From: Wolfiporia cocos
Taxonomy: Eukaryota; Basidiomycota; Agaricomycetes; Polyporales; Phaeolaceae
Length of the DNA stretch: 64,000 nucleotides
Assembly: GCA_029448655.1 (NCBI GenBank)
Contig: JACCLO010000021.1
Coordinates: 124,001-188,000 of the forward strand
Reading direction: 5' to 3'
Shown here: one piece after another, positions 31,586 through 43,639 of the stretch
How positions within the stretch are numbered: the stretch's first letter is position 1
Layout: every line of letters starts with the position of its first letter
The notes under the pieces: model-generated
Databases searched by the model: none
What the model was told of the DNA's origin: nothing
Seen by the model: only the letters and a program-made list of their open reading frames with translations
Program-made: the position numbers and the translations under genes

Positions 31586-33469
31586 GGTCGATGGAAAACG
31601 TATGAACTCATCACAAGGAACTACTGGTGGCCGAACCTCACCACCGATGTCAAAAAGTACGTCGCAGCATGCGACACGTGCCAAAGAATGAAGAACCACA
31701 ACGAGAAACCTCACGGTTTACTCCAACCGAACCCGGTTCCAGAAGGCCCCTGGGATGTAGTCACTACGGACTTCATCATGTACCTGCCCAAATCCAAGCA
31801 CGACAGTAAAACCTACGATAGCATCATGGTTATCGTGGATAGGCTAACCAAACGCGCACACTTCTATCCAATCAACGCCAAATTCGGTACAAAGGATCTA
31901 GCAGAAATACTTTACACTAGATTCTACCCGCTACACGGATTACCGAAGCAAATCATGACGGATAGAGGAGTGCAGTACGCGTCAGAGTTGTTCAAGGAAT
32001 TTTGTAAATTCCTCAAAGTCGAACACTCGATGTCAACAGCCTACCACCCACAAACTGACGGGCAAACGGAAAGGGTCAATCAGATCCTCGAGCAATATCT
32101 CAGATGCTACGTAAACTCTTACGAGAAGGATAACTGGAGTCAGTTACTCCCAACCGCAGAATTTGCGTACAACAACACAGCATCTGAAACCACAAAGAAC
32201 TCCCCGTTCTACGTGGAACTCGGCAGACATCCAAGGGCTGGACCAAACGAACCACCAATCGGATCTTCAGATCTCAACGACATCACCAAGCAGCGCTGGC
32301 AAGCGCAAGAGCAGGCGAAAGCAGCAATGCAAGTAGCAGCAGACAGGTGGAAATGGTATGCGGACCAAGGGAAGAAAAACCCTCCCTTCAAAGTTGGAGA
32401 CAAAGTCCTTATCAGGGCTAAAGACTACCAAAAGACGGAGAACAGTCTGGCTCCAAAGTTTATCGGGCCATTCAAAATAGCAGAAGTACTATCCCCGGTA
32501 ACCTATCGTCTTAAGATGGACCCTCAATACAGAGCCTACCATCCAGTCTTTCACGTCTCAAAACTAGTCCGTTATACCACCGCCCAAGACGAAGAACCTC
32601 AGGAACCTGACAAGGATCCAGAGGAAGAACCAATTTGGGAAGTAGAGGACATACTGAGCCACCGGAAGCGGAACCAAAAGACAGAGTTCCTAATCCGTTG
32701 GAAAGGTTTTACCCAGGAGTCCGATACATGGGAACCCGAAGAAAATATTCGTGACGGTGCAGCCGAAATACTGAATGAGTACAAGGCCAAATCATTTGAC
32801 GGAGCACCCAAACGCCCCCAACGCCAAACTCGACACGACGTCCGTGTTGCCGAACCCGACGACAATCCCGACTGGAAAGTCGGCAATCGCTACCTATGGC
32901 CAGACGACTGGCCCCTTGAAGTCGACCTCTATGAGGAAGGCGAACTCGAATCGCAACGCAAGTGGCTAAAGCGAGACCCATTCGGCGACTTTGTCGATGA
33001 CAACGTAGTATTCAACGACTATCTAGAATTTGCGGTTGACGTGAATCTCGAAGATTACAACGAACCTCTTTATCCCCAACAGGGTACCCCCCACTCCGCT
33101 GGTTACGACATCTACGCTTCAAAGGAAGTCACATTACTTCCAGGAGAGACGACAGTCATAGACACAGGCCTAAAAATCCTGTTCCCCTACGGACACTATG
33201 GCCAACTTGTCAGTTGCTCAAGCATGGCTCTAAAAAGCCTTATCGTAGTCGGAGGCATTATAGATTGGGATTATAGGGGGGAAGTTAAAGTCATGATCCA
33301 TAACTTAGGATCCAAACCCTACGTCGTCCAGAAAAAAGACAAAGTTGCACAACTACTGGTCCATAAACAATCTCATCCCGAGATTCATCACGGCAGCTTG
33401 CACTCATATAAGCGATACGAGGAACAAGGACAACGAGGTAGCAAGGGTTTTGGCAGCACTGGAAGGTAG
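31586..33469 (+). pseudogene. pol: Pol of element 3, third part: integrase, chromodomain, dUTPase
   Basis: 628 codons including the stop, continuing in frame (first ATG 31688). Zinc finger cysteines are in CDTCQRMKN. The integrase core has Asp in TTDFIMYLP, Asp in TDRGVQY and Glu in QTDGQTER, then GPFKIAEVLSPVTYRLKM. The chromodomain is complete (WEVEDILSHRK, TEFLIRWKGF, ESDTWEPEENI). The C-terminal dUTPase has AGYDIYAS, GIIDWDYRG and GFGSTG, but motif 2 reads CSSMALKS (Cys for the usual Arg) and motif 4 reads KDKVAQ (Lys for Gly), so enzyme activity is doubtful. Confidence 0.92.
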
Positions 33470-33537
33470 TACAAGCAAAACCTAACCCTTACCTGGGCTC
33501 TAGTACACAACTACTCTTCATCGAGAACGCTGAAATC

Positions 33538-33548
33538 TAAACAGGGGG
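33538..33548 (+). other. Polypurine tract of element 3
   Basis: AAACAGGGGG-type tract just before TAA and the TGTCACAG start of the 3' LTR. It carries one C where element 1 has a purine. Confidence 0.7.
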
Positions 33549-33551
33549 TAA

Positions 33552-34607
33552 TGTCACAGATTTTCCTAAGCTAACGCTTATTTTCCCACAATTTTCCCTA
33601 ACGTTCTACAATTTCAATTTCTACGTCAATTGTCTCACTTAGCTCTAACTTAACTAGTTCCGTAAGTACCGATACGTCACATGTACCAACACCATTCCGA
33701 CACACCGGTCTTATCTCCATCTTATCTAGATAGCAATCCCCTTATCTAATCACACGTAAGTGACACAGACTTGCCTCTGATGTCACGTTCCAACCGCTGG
33801 GTCTTGTCTCTAAGGGACCTAGTGTCGTCTATAGGGGAGGCTACAATGCTAAGGAGGGTAGCCACCAGACTAGCAGGTGTAAGACGGAGGAGACGTCGCG
33901 CGGGCAGACAAGGAGAGAGCATGAAAGAGGGCACACGCGCCCAACTGACATTAATAGGTCTGAGGTTGTAAGACCTCAGACGCTACTACTTATACATGAC
34001 AGAGCCGCTACACTAGAGACTACCGGGCATACCCTAAAGGGGGTGGTCTGTGCACATGGTGGGAATCATGTCATGTGAGGGGATGACTAAGTAAGGGGGC
34101 GGTGCCAGGGCGCCACTACTATCAGTCTGGTATCTAATCTAACTAATCTACCGGTCACGTGCCGTCAGGCAGGGGAGGGCGTAGTGACGAAGGGGTTAGC
34201 GAGCCTAAGGGAAGGTGTAGTGACGCGGGTTCGAGCCTAGGGGCCCCCGCATTATGTCAGAGGGTAAAACCGTGACAGTAAGATAACCAAGACTCACGTC
34301 ACAAGACCAAGTAGATAGTCTTACTCATCGCGCGTCAGCACGATGACATATCCCGACCGGGCTATTACTCAGCCTCGGTCCACTTTATCACATGCCCGTA
34401 GCCACGGTGTCCGGGGTCTGTCTACCAGTATTAGGAGTCCCGCTACGCATGTATATAAACCCTACTCTGAGTCGCTTAGGACTCAGACTAGTTCATTTTA
34501 TCGACTACTGCTATTAGCCCCCCAAGCTATTAGCTTCTTACCTCTGCTTATCACCCTTGTAACACGTCCTACAAAGGCCTCAACAACATATAAGTAAGTT
34601 TGTGTCA
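33552..34607 (+). repeat. 3' LTR of element 3, interrupted
   Basis: Pairs with 21850-22380. It has an extra CAATTT near 33610 and lacks a GTA at the site where the solo LTR 33761-34277 entered. TATA context CATGTATATAAACC is near 34449. Confidence 0.93.
33761..34277 (-). mobile_element. Solo LTR in the 3' LTR of element 3, target duplication GTAAG
   Basis: Plus-strand ends are TGACACAGACTTG and AAAACCGTGACA. GTAAG flanks at 33756-33760 and 34278-34282. The minus strand starts TGTCACGG, like the solo LTR at 24624-25320, with which it shares segments such as CACCAGACTAGC. Confidence 0.9.
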
Positions 34608-34612
34608 GTAGC

Positions 34613-34683
34613 CTCAGACTAGGAATACGCTTTCACGTGAGTAATATTCCCCTGAGTAGTTGCTTGAGATAGCGCTTGTGTCA
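34613..34683 (+). repeat. 3' LTR of element 2, right part
   Basis: Last 71 bp of the LTR, displaced nearly 13 kb from its left part by element 3. It ends GCTTGTGTCA followed by the CATCA duplication. Confidence 0.92.
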
Positions 34684-34688
34684 CATCA

Positions 34689-35895
34689 CATGAAGGTAAA
34701 CGTACATATACGTGCCGTCACCATGTCGAAGTTACGGCTCGGCACCGTTACGACTACACAAATGCGACCTTATTAGTACCTCGACATAACACGGCTGTAT
34801 GGTGGATCGAGGTATTCACACTTGTTAAGCTTATAGATACTGTCTTTTCCATTCTGGGCATGTGCGTCACTTATGCACCTAATATAACTGAGGGTACAGA
34901 TGGTTGCTCCGCTCACGCAATATATCGGCTACCATTTCTTCGGCTGGAGCATCGGAAATGGCAAGCAATAGTACATACCATGTTTATCACTGACCCATGA
35001 CCACGAAGATAAGGATAGCAGAGGTGCCACCAGTCACTAGTCACTAGTCACGAACGCCGCAGATAGACGTCTAAACTGTCGTCGGACAATGGGAAGCGTT
35101 TGAGTGGAGAGCGAATAAGCGCCGATCAAGTGAAAGTGAAATTGTCGCAAGTGAGCCAAGTGAGCGCCGGTGCCACCCGCTGCGGTTTGGCGGGACAAAG
35201 CAAGTGAGCCAAGTGAGCCAAAAAAAGTTAACTTTATTGAACCTCGGTCCCATGCTGACAAACCAGTGCGCACGGCATCGGTGGCGCTGGGTGTTTACAG
35301 ACTACCTCACGGCAACACTATGTCGTGCACTGTGCAGCGGACTAGGGCGACAGCTACTGAGCGGAGCTTGGATTCTCTCATGCGGGTGGCTGGAATGTCG
35401 CGCTTCTCCATGCCCGGACTTGCAGTATTGCTCTACAAAAGGATGCGTTGAGGAGTGGGGAAATCGGGTATGCACGCATAGTGTATTTGTGGGCGTGAAT
35501 GAGTCTCCGAACGTTAGCGTATGTCTCTAGTTGATATTCCCCTCTAGATCTCCTTATCAATGACCACAAATGTCACGGCGCGGACACTGATGAAGGCATA
35601 GCTCGTCTGCAAAACATGTTCTCCTAGATTTGAATAGACAGAATGATTTAGGAGATGCTAATGCATGATACTGATTTTTGTCCTATTTTCTGGATGGGAA
35701 TTCAAAGGGCTAGAGCAGAATTGCAACGAAATCGGACTTTTTCAACTCTCCTCATCTGATAGTAGTTAGGCCGAATGTCCCTGCATATTGCCTTTATGTA
35801 AAGGAGTGAGCTAGGCTGTTTAGCAAGGCCATCAGCGCCGGGACATTGAAGTATAAGTTAAAACTTACGCGTAGCGGATCATATCATGTTTGCGG
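34689..35895. other. No gene recognised (hexamer array inside)
   Basis: About 1.2 kb between element 2 and the first coiled-coil gene. It contains the CAAGTG array at 35127-35216. Short ORFs here have no protein-like features. The right end is the 3' flank of the minus-strand gene ending at 35896. Confidence 0.5.
35127..35216. repeat. Third CAAGTG array
   Basis: Five CAAGTG hexamers in 90 bp, same orientation as 12435-12614. Before element 2 inserted, the two arrays were about 0.5 kb apart. Confidence 0.65.
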
Positions 35896-37626
35896 CTACT
35901 GGACCCCGCATCCGGCGTTGGCTTTGGTTCTCCATCTCATATTGATTGCCCGCCTCAGTTGCTCAAAATGTTGACGGAGAAGATCGTACTCGGTACGCAA
36001 AGACATCAACTCCTCTCTGCAACTGATTGCCTCCCCATCCGCCTCGGACGCGGCCTCTGCAAGTCGTAGGGTCTGCGCGATTGCTTGCTTTCTGTCTCGC
36101 TCTGCGGCAGATATACGTGCGCGCAATGCTTCAAGCTCCTCCTGGGAGGACGTATCGACAGTAGGTTGTGTGACAGAGGAAATGTGTTGTTCAAGCTCTA
36201 CGACCCGCGCAGACTGGTCATCCGCATGTTTGCGAAGAGAATTGATCCAGAAGGTGAGCATGTCTATGCGATCCGCGAGAGGATGTTGCAAGTCCCTAGC
36301 CTCCGCATTTGCGCCACTCTCCCAAGACGCTGTAGCGAGGATCAGGAAATCAGACTGATCCCCACTTGTCTTGTCTACTCTCAAATATACGTCGCTGTTG
36401 GTGTCCGTAGCAGCGTCAGGCTTAACGACCTGTTCAGCACGCTCTACGGCGCGCTTTATGAGCGCCAGTGTGGCACTGGCGCTCTCTTCCACTTCGAGCG
36501 CACGCTCTTCCGCGCTCGTAATAGCGTTATAGCTTTCCTCTTGAGCCTGCGCAAATGCGGTCGTGAGGCCGTCAAGTCTTGCGGCGACGTCCTGCAACGC
36601 TGTGGATTTAGCGCTGACTTGGGCATCCAGCTCTTGGCACTGCGTCTCTGCTTCCCGGAGACGCGCCTCGGCATCCAGCCGCGCAGCGTCCGCATGCTCG
36701 TATTTGGCTGATGTTGCATCAAGCGTATCCTGTAGAGACAGCTGAAGCGCCTGCGCATTCTGCGTCTCTGCCTCGGCACTGGAGATGCGCGAGCGGAGTG
36801 TTGTAACGAGAGCATCCTGCTCGTTAATTGTGGCTTTAGCGTCGTTGAGCTGCAGATGTCATGGAACAGCGAAGGATCGTCAGTGGGACCCTCTTCTTCA
36901 TAAAGCAATTGCAGACCTCCTGGCTCAATGCCGCCCACTGTGCGCGCTCATTCACGCGCCCATCATACAGACGCTTCAGCAACACGAGCATGCGGACGTG
37001 CAGCCACGCCATGCGCCGCCCTGTCGCGGCTCTCTCCTGCAATCCCGTCTCCAGCAGCTCGACGCGTGCTTCGAGAGTTGTATACGCATCGCGCCCCTCT
37101 GCAATCGTCGCCTCTGCATCGCTCAGTTGAGATTGCACGCTCGCAAGCTGCTCTTCAAGGGCGGCTCGAGCATCCTCGGAGGCACGTAGTGCGGTCTGAG
37201 TAGACTCTGTGTCTGTGCGAGACGCGCTGAGCGCGGATTCCAGATCCCGGATGCGTGTCGAGTATGGGGCAGGATTTCCATCAGCCTTCTATACAAATGA
37301 GTTAATTAATTCAACGTATGCTAGTGGCGCAAAGTCGTGGATACACGCACCCTACGCTGAAACCCCTCTGAAGGCTTCACTACATGAGCTACGCCATTGG
37401 TACGAGCAACTGTACCGTTCGGCACTGCGCGGCCGTTTGGCACACCTTTGGTACCAATGCTCTCCTTTGACTCAGAACTGCTGCGACTTTCCCGAGCGCG
37501 CAATCTGCTTCTATCGTTTCTGCCATTGACCGATCCTCGAGATGCTGTACCGTCCTGCACAGCAGGCAGATCGACAACCGACGACGCGGGACTCCCACTT
37601 AGCCGTACTGTTCGTTTATCAGACAT
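35896..37626 (-). CDS. Coiled-coil family protein, copy F (533 aa)
   Basis: Model: 37626-37351, 37288-36917, 36849-35896; GT-AG introns of 62 and 67 nt, total 1602 nt in frame. Exon 1 is Ser/Arg-rich with SGSPASSVVDLP. Exon 2 starts the coiled coil and ends in the family motif MAWLHVRMLVLLKRL...SQE, just before the intron as in the plus-strand copies. Exon 3 opens LNDAKATINEQDALVTTLRS, matching the same exon in those copies, and continues as Ala/Glu-rich heptads. The protein ends CGVQ, a possible CaaX prenylation signal. The N-terminal RPSLL motif of other members is missing. Function unknown. A TATA-like CCTATATACA (minus) lies far upstream (about 37970) and may not belong to it. Confidence 0.72.
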
Positions 37627-39072
37627 ATCGTGAAGGAAATATGGCGCATCAGCCCACCGCTTGTCACATCACTGAGCGAGGCCTCGCTAGGCGAGCTTCT
37701 GGCAATGCTTAATCGTGAAAATATAGATGTCCTTGATGTCGGTAGCTTCCTCGGGCCAACGGTGGTAGTCATGGCTTGGTGTGATATGGCGTGAAGCTGT
37801 AGTTGGACCACTCTGCAATGAAGGGCTCTGGTAAGATGGTAGCAAAAGCAGGCACGCCTGAACAGAGTTTCTACGGCGGCATGAACACCATGCTGCAGAT
37901 GTGCGCAGTCTGTTAGTCCGGTTTCGACGCCCGGATTTGCCACACTGCGCAACGCACCCTACACACGTGTATATAGGCATGTGTACCTTGAATATGTGAT
38001 TGGGCTTAAATGAACGGAGTCTATCTGTGGGACGATTAAGTTGATTGACAGGATCATAGGACCAGCGGCCTGTTGGATGCGAACGGCCGAATTCAGAGGA
38101 CGGACGTACAGGTGGATCTGGTTTCCACAGCGTGAGACTCATTGAGCTGATTGGGGAAGACTCATCACCGCCAAGAACCTCGTGTCTGCGTCTATATTGA
38201 ACGACATCAGTATTCAAGCTGTCTCTGAGCAAGATCAAATGCCCGTATGCAAACGAGAGTACTATTCTGCCTCAGTTTGCTGTACCAGCCCGAGGCTCCA
38301 TAATGCTTGATTCGAGATGATACTTGAAAAATCATGCTATGAGAGCCCGAGAGGGGTAAGCTATAATGGCACAGAGCTGTGTGCAAGTCATGATCAGATT
38401 GGAATAAGGCCATATACGTAGGTCCTGTGGCTGTCTGATGATATTACAAAATAGTATCATAATGGAGAAGACCGGAGCTGGCATGCAGGTCGTTGCTTAT
38501 CCTGGCGAGGCATGGGCGAATGGTCCTTACGGCCATGTTCACCTGCTTTTGAGCTATGGCTCCGGAACTGGATCGACGTGTAAGCGTGTTAACACTCCTT
38601 GCATCGACATTCCATATAGCACCATGATCCGAGAGAGGTACCTATTGCGCTTCAACGGACCTCGTATCATTCCGAAGGTCCGGTCAGTGGGCAGGGCGTA
38701 GTGATCGATGAAGCCAGATGAATTCCGATATAGCAGGTTGCCTGCCTTTTTAGGAAAGTTCGCCACATTGTGTGTATTTACCGCTGAGATCGCTCCAGAA
38801 CGCAGTGCGCTTCCGCTGCGCGAGGTCATACAGTTCCGAGAAGAGACATGTTTCGGTAAGAGTATACTCATAGAATGCTGCTGCCAACAATAATGTTATG
38901 ATATAGTACAAATGTCAAACCGCGACCCAGCGCGTCCCGTGTATGTACAGAGGCTAGTAGCAATGTCACTGTTTCTCTTTCCTCGGGGAATCTGTCAGCA
39001 CTAGATACCGCTGATCCACCCATTCCTCGGATCTGCCGTGTGTGTGGTGACTGGTGATGATACACATGCTGT
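37627..39072. other. No gene recognised
   Basis: 1.4 kb between the two minus-strand coiled-coil genes. It must hold the promoter of the left gene and the 3' flank of the right one. A 183-codon minus ORF (38238-37687) crosses a TATA-like sequence and has no protein-like features. GTGTATATAGG at about 37968-37978 is the only core-promoter-like motif noted. Confidence 0.4.
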
Positions 39073-40785
39073 CTAAAAGTGCAACGGCCCGGGTCGCTCC
39101 CATATTTGCTTGACAACACGCACCGACGCGTTCACGGACATGAGGATCGTTGCCAAAGCGGGTACCAGTGACTTCGGGAGAACGTCCCCAATCATTCTTT
39201 GCTGGTCTGTGACTGCCTCCCGCTCGCGTGCCGCGTCTAGCTCAACCCGCATGATGCGCAACTGGTGTGTCGCTGCACCAAGATCCGCGCGGCTCTGCGC
39301 AAGCTCCTCTTGCAAGCTCTTGACTTGCACATCGCGCTCAGCAAGACAGGTCTCAGAGGACCGCACGGTGCTCAAAAATGCCGAGCGATGCTGCTGTTCG
39401 AGCTTCTGGAGGGTTGCTTGATGTGCGGTAGCGAGCCTGCTTATTGCGAACTGCGTCTCCTCACTGTGCTTGGTCTCCGCGTCGTTCTTTGTATGAGGAA
39501 TTAGAAGTTATCACGAGCGCATCGCAAGCGAGTTACCTTTGTCTGTTGGACAGCTTCTTGGAGCAGCCGCTCATGCTCAGTCTTCATGGCACTGATATCT
39601 TCTCTATGCCTGACTTCTTGATCCTGATAGATGAAGGGATATTAGCCGTTATCGCCGACAATGCAAGCACTGAGCCCACATACCTCCTGTTCCGACTTGA
39701 CGCGAGTCAGCTGGCTCTTCTCTTGCTCAAGCTGAGCCTCGAGGCTCTCAATCCGACCAAGTGCATCCTTCACATCAGACTCTGCCCTCTCTCGTCCTTC
39801 ACGTTCCGTTTCCACTGCATGTGACAGCTCGTCTACACGCGCCGAGCCTGTAGCATTTTCTGCCTTGAGTGACGCACATAGCGCCGTGAGATCCTCGATG
39901 CACACGCTCGCGTCTCGGAGCTGCGTTGCAGAAGACTCCGCCTCTGCCGTCGCTTCCGCGCGTGCTGCATCGATCCGCCGGTTCTCTTCTCTGGACGCCT
40001 CAAGCTCCGACTCGGCACGCAGCCTGGACGCACGCTCCGCGTCAAGCTCAGCGGCCCGAGATTCTTCCGCGTTCCTCCATTCGGCCAGCTACCGGTTCAA
40101 AGATTGAGCATCGGCCCGATACGCGAAGCCAGCGAGATCTGCATACCTCGTCATGGGCGATCGTCAGCTCGGAGCTGCGCCTCGTGCTTTCAGCGCGGGC
40201 CTCTTCAAGTTGGACGCGGAGACCAGAGCAGGTTTCCTCTGCTCGCGCGCGCGCTTCCTCTTGCGCACGCAGCGCCGTCTGCGCGGCCTCCGTCTCGGCG
40301 CGCGAGGTTGAGAGCAGAGCCTCGAGCTCACGGACGCGGCTCTCGAGCGCGGTGGCCTCCGCCGTCTTGGACTTCAGAGCCACATTTGAGTTGTCAAGCT
40401 ACATGTGCGAAGTGTCAGCCTTGTTGACTTACATAGCCAATCGCAGGTGGTGATGGCTGGGCTCGTTTGCATAACACATACCTTGCGCTGCAGATCCTCG
40501 GAACGTTTCAAGGAGATCTCCGCAGGAGTGCTCTGCGGCGGGGCAATTGGTAGCGACAGCACTGAGCTAGTCGGACTCCCGCTCATGGGTGTGGCATTCC
40601 TCTCTAGTAATGCAAGGGGTGAGTACGATAATTATTATCTCGTTCAACAATCAATATTGACCTTCTGAAGGAAACAAAGAGGCTTGGTCCGCCTCACTCT
40701 TGTCGAGGAAAGCTGTGGTATAGCTAGTAAAGCGCGCAAGCAGCGACGGACGCGAGACGGGGGCCTTCCGAGCGGATAACGACAT
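39073..40785 (-). CDS. Coiled-coil family protein, copy E (467 aa)
   Basis: Model: 40785-40662, 40603-40482, 40398-40147, 40088-39684, 39623-39537, 39486-39073; five short GT-AG introns, total 1404 nt in frame. Exon 1 has SRPSLLARF. Exon 2 has SGSPTSSVLSLP and ends EDLQRK. Exon 3 opens LDNSNVALKSK, then heptads. These first three exons match the other members in motif, phase and intron position. Later exons diverge: the LHVR motif is absent and two extra introns are present. The C-terminus (ATILMSVNASVRVVKQIWER) looks less coiled. It has no CaaX box. Function unknown. Confidence 0.68.
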
Positions 40786-40830
40786 TGTTGAAACAACTGG
40801 CTGGCTAAGATGCAGATGCACAGAAGCCAA

Positions 40831-40838
40831 ATATAAAG
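40831..40838 (-). promoter_or_regulatory. TATA box of copy E
   Basis: CTTTATAT on the minus strand, about 46 bp before the ATG at 40785. The spacing is like that of the TATA boxes of copies B and C. Confidence 0.45.
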
Positions 40839-41698
40839 AGGAGTGGAAGTGAAGGGGGAACCTGTCGTTGAGTGGCGGCACCTTTCAGCGACTCAATGGA
40901 ACGAGGGGGGCGAACAACGTGAGTTGCGTCCGGCCTGCAGATGATCAGCACACGACATGTTCCACGAGCAAGGTCCCGCATATTAAGTAGTGTTCCGAGT
41001 CTAAGGGCGTTGCACGTCGGTGCTGGTGATGGAGCTTGCAGTAAACCACATGCATGTAGCCACACATGTGAGCACTCGCAGTAGGTTCCTAGCCTGAACT
41101 TGATACCGGATCAAGATCGTGCATGGTGTCCTCAAGGCAACGTACGCGATGAGACAACAAACGGATCTGAATGAGCATCGGTGATGTCGTTCATGGCGAA
41201 TCAGATAAGCGAGATTTCCACCAGATAATGTGTACGCCGTCGTCGAACATGGCAATCTGGAACTGACGCCCACGGACTCTGTTTGTGGCGCCCGAGTGGG
41301 ATGGCTGCAGCTGGCTGGGATCTCTCCATGCTGCGATGGAGCATGTCCTGGCGGCCAACTGCAGGTCGGAGCTAATCATGAATTGGTTACGGCCATTGCG
41401 CCCGAGCAGCAGGTGCCGTGCATCCGAAACGCCACACCTACTCTCGACATGGTGCCACAATTCCAGGGTGGAAGCCCTCGCTCGATCGGCGCCCGTCCTC
41501 GTTGTGGTGTCGTACCGCATAACGCCGGAGCAACAACCCATCACACGAGCATTTCGTATCTGACTGCAGCGCGATAGAGGAGCGGCCTACAACACGCGCA
41601 ATCCACGTCCATCATCCACCCGTAGTGCGCAAAAGAATCAGCGGCCGCAGCACGAAATTGCATGATCAAGACACCGTACTAACACCAATATGTACACA
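40839..41698. other. No gene recognised
   Basis: About 860 bp between the ERV46 3' end and the promoter of copy E. Two overlapping plus ORFs of about 100 codons (41230-41577) have no recognisable features. Confidence 0.4.
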
Positions 41699-43639
41699 CT
41701 ACATGAGCTTGCCATTCGAGTACCCCTGTGCACCGCCCTTCTTCAGTGCACGTGAGGTCGCGAAGAGCGCGCTGTCAATAAGGGATGCTACCGTCAACAC
41801 ACCTCCCACGATCGCACATGTCCTGTTAGGTATGAGGGTGTCAGATGCAGTTCGACACAATACGATTTGACGAGGGAGGGGGAATGGAGAGAGGGCAAAG
41901 AAAGCGACATACGATGTGAGGAAGTGCGCAAATGACTGCCGCGTCTCGGCGTGAATAATCAGGAGTGGGGAGATGTCGTAGTTGAAGAAAGCGCCTGATG
42001 TCACATGTGAGTAGACTGAGAAAATGAATTGAGGGATTTAGCGCACCAGGGATCCCAGCAGATGTATGCGCGATGTGCACGCCTTCTGTGTTGTCTTCTT
42101 GGTGACCCTTCGTGAGATCGCGCTCAAAGTGCGTGGCGCTGTATTGATGAGTTTTGTACTGCCGAAATATTCAGAGAAGATACGGGGGGTTGAGATCCGC
42201 GACGTACTACTTTGCCATCCAGCATATTGAATTGTGTCGAGACGACCTTGAGGAAATACTGGAACATGTACTGCTGCTTGGACGTCTATCGCAGCGAGAC
42301 CCATAAATATCTCCTCCCATCCGACTCCAGCCAACGAAACATAACGTACCCGTCCAGACGCCCCATCCAGAGGATTTTTCTCCACCCCGACGCGGCGCTT
42401 GAACTCCTCCGCCCTCGTGCGCTCCTTCTCCTGGTCGCTCTCGAACCCGAACTCGTGAATGATATGCGAAAAGTCATGCCGGTTTTTGTCGTCACGAAGG
42501 TACGGAACGAGGTCATAGATATTCTGCGCGGCCGTGCGGAACGAGCGCCCCGGAGAAAGGTGGATATTGCCCACGACCTTGTTGACGCGCACCTTGCCCG
42601 AGATGTTGCACCCCTCGCTCGACTGCTCCTTGAGCTTGTCTGACCAGCCTTCGCTCACACACTACCATTGCGAGCAGATTCAGGTGAGTACAAGTCGCCG
42701 AGTGCCGAGAAAACAAAAGGAGCGTACCTGCTCGATCGAGTCGGGGCGGTTGAAGCTCCACCCGCGCCCGACGTATGCTTCGCGGACCTGCTCACATGTG
42801 TTGCAGCACCCACCCTCCGGGGGCACCCCACCGTAGCATGAGCCACAGTAGTCCGAGCCTCGCTGCTCATTCAGCCTGTCGAGGTCGTTGCGCAGCTCGC
42901 CGCTCTGTGCAAGAGCGCTGAGCGGCTCACCCTTCTCATTAAGGCGCGTCTTGCGAATGTTGTGCGTGATGTCGGACTGCGTCTCGCCCGAAATGTCCAT
43001 CACGTCGAGGCTGAGAACTAAAGATACACGACAAGTATCAGTATTGTGTTAATGTGTTCTCACGGGACAACATGACATATATGACGGGCGAATGCACTGC
43101 GGTAGCATGTCAGGCTGACAAGATGCAACCCACAGTAGAGAATGTATGCTGCGCATCGCAAAGCGTTCGTGGAGCTGGTTGAAGCAGGTGGTGTGGAGCA
43201 CGTACTAGCTCCCCCATCGTCCCACTGCTTGGATGCTCTTACTAGCCAGAAATTGCGACACTCACGGTAACATGGTACTCTTGGAAAGGTGACATTCATT
43301 CGAACATTCAGTTTCTCTCCCCTGCTCCTGTCGACCAAGATAGACGTATCAACATGCACCCGTCGGTAATCCAGAAACTCTATGGTCGTAAATGTCAAAA
43401 TGATGGCGGCAGACAGTATGGTCACTGTATGTCAATTACGCAGGATCAGCGCAACTCTTTGCACGATGCTCCGAAGAAGGCTCACAGAGCGCGCCCGTGC
43501 GCGTCTTGACCTTGACATCCTCCATAGTCTACATTTACTATCAGCTTTCCTGCGTGTCCACTATTCTCCGCCGCGAATAGCACACCTTGCCGAAGGCATC
43601 AATGCCTTTCAGCGAGCTGAAGAGACCCTTGGCTGGCAT
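41699..43639 (-). CDS. ERV46: Erv46/ERGIC3, ER-Golgi cargo receptor subunit (417 aa)
   Basis: Nine exons: 43639-43586, 43528-43486, 43424-43266, 43017-42728, 42661-42350, 42285-42208, 42158-42047, 41994-41913, 41822-41699; all GT-AG, 1254 nt in frame. Erv46 forms a complex with Erv41 in COPII vesicles and retrieves ER proteins. Seen: N-terminal LKGIDAFGKTMEDVKVKT; first membrane helix TILSAAIILTFTTIEF; SRGEKLNVRMNVTFPRVPC; the cysteine cluster CGSCYGG...CCNTCEQVREAY; GCNISGKVRVNKVVGNIHL; YMFQYFLKVV; second helix CAIVGGVLTVASLIDSALF near the C-terminus. Length and order match the family (about 380-420 aa). It appears single-copy and intact, and lies between the minus- and plus-strand coiled-coil genes. 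No unusual composition. Confidence 0.95.

Larger units (their letters stand above)
21850..34607 (+). mobile_element. Element 3: Ty3/gypsy with extra ORF and dUTPase, target duplication GTAGC
   Basis: Inserted in the 3' LTR of element 2; GTAGC is at 21845-21849 and 34608-34612. Layout: 5' LTR, leader, a 312-aa ORF, gag, pol (PR-RT-RH-IN-chromodomain-dUTPase), polypurine tract, 3' LTR. It is a relative of element 1. It is interrupted by solo LTRs at 24624-25320, 25412-27202, 30923-31580 and 33761-34277. Removing these with one target copy each restores continuous frames in gag and pol, apart from one TGA at 30059. Confidence 0.94.
12682..34683 (+). mobile_element. Element 2: Ty3/gypsy with internal dUTPase, target duplication CATCA
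   Basis: LTRs are TGTCACAAG...GCTTGTGTCA. CATCA flanks the whole at 12677-12681 and 34684-34688. Both LTRs are 361 bp once later insertions are removed, and they differ at only a handful of positions, so the insertion is young. The interior is a leader, one gag-dUTPase-PR-RT-RH-IN frame broken by two stops, and a polypurine tract. The 5' LTR holds a solo LTR and the 3' LTR holds element 3, which stretches this element to 22 kb. Confidence 0.93.

Noticed and set aside
37687..38238. 183-codon minus ORF upstream of copy F
   Set aside because: It runs across a TATA-like sequence, has no protein-like composition and no match to family exons.
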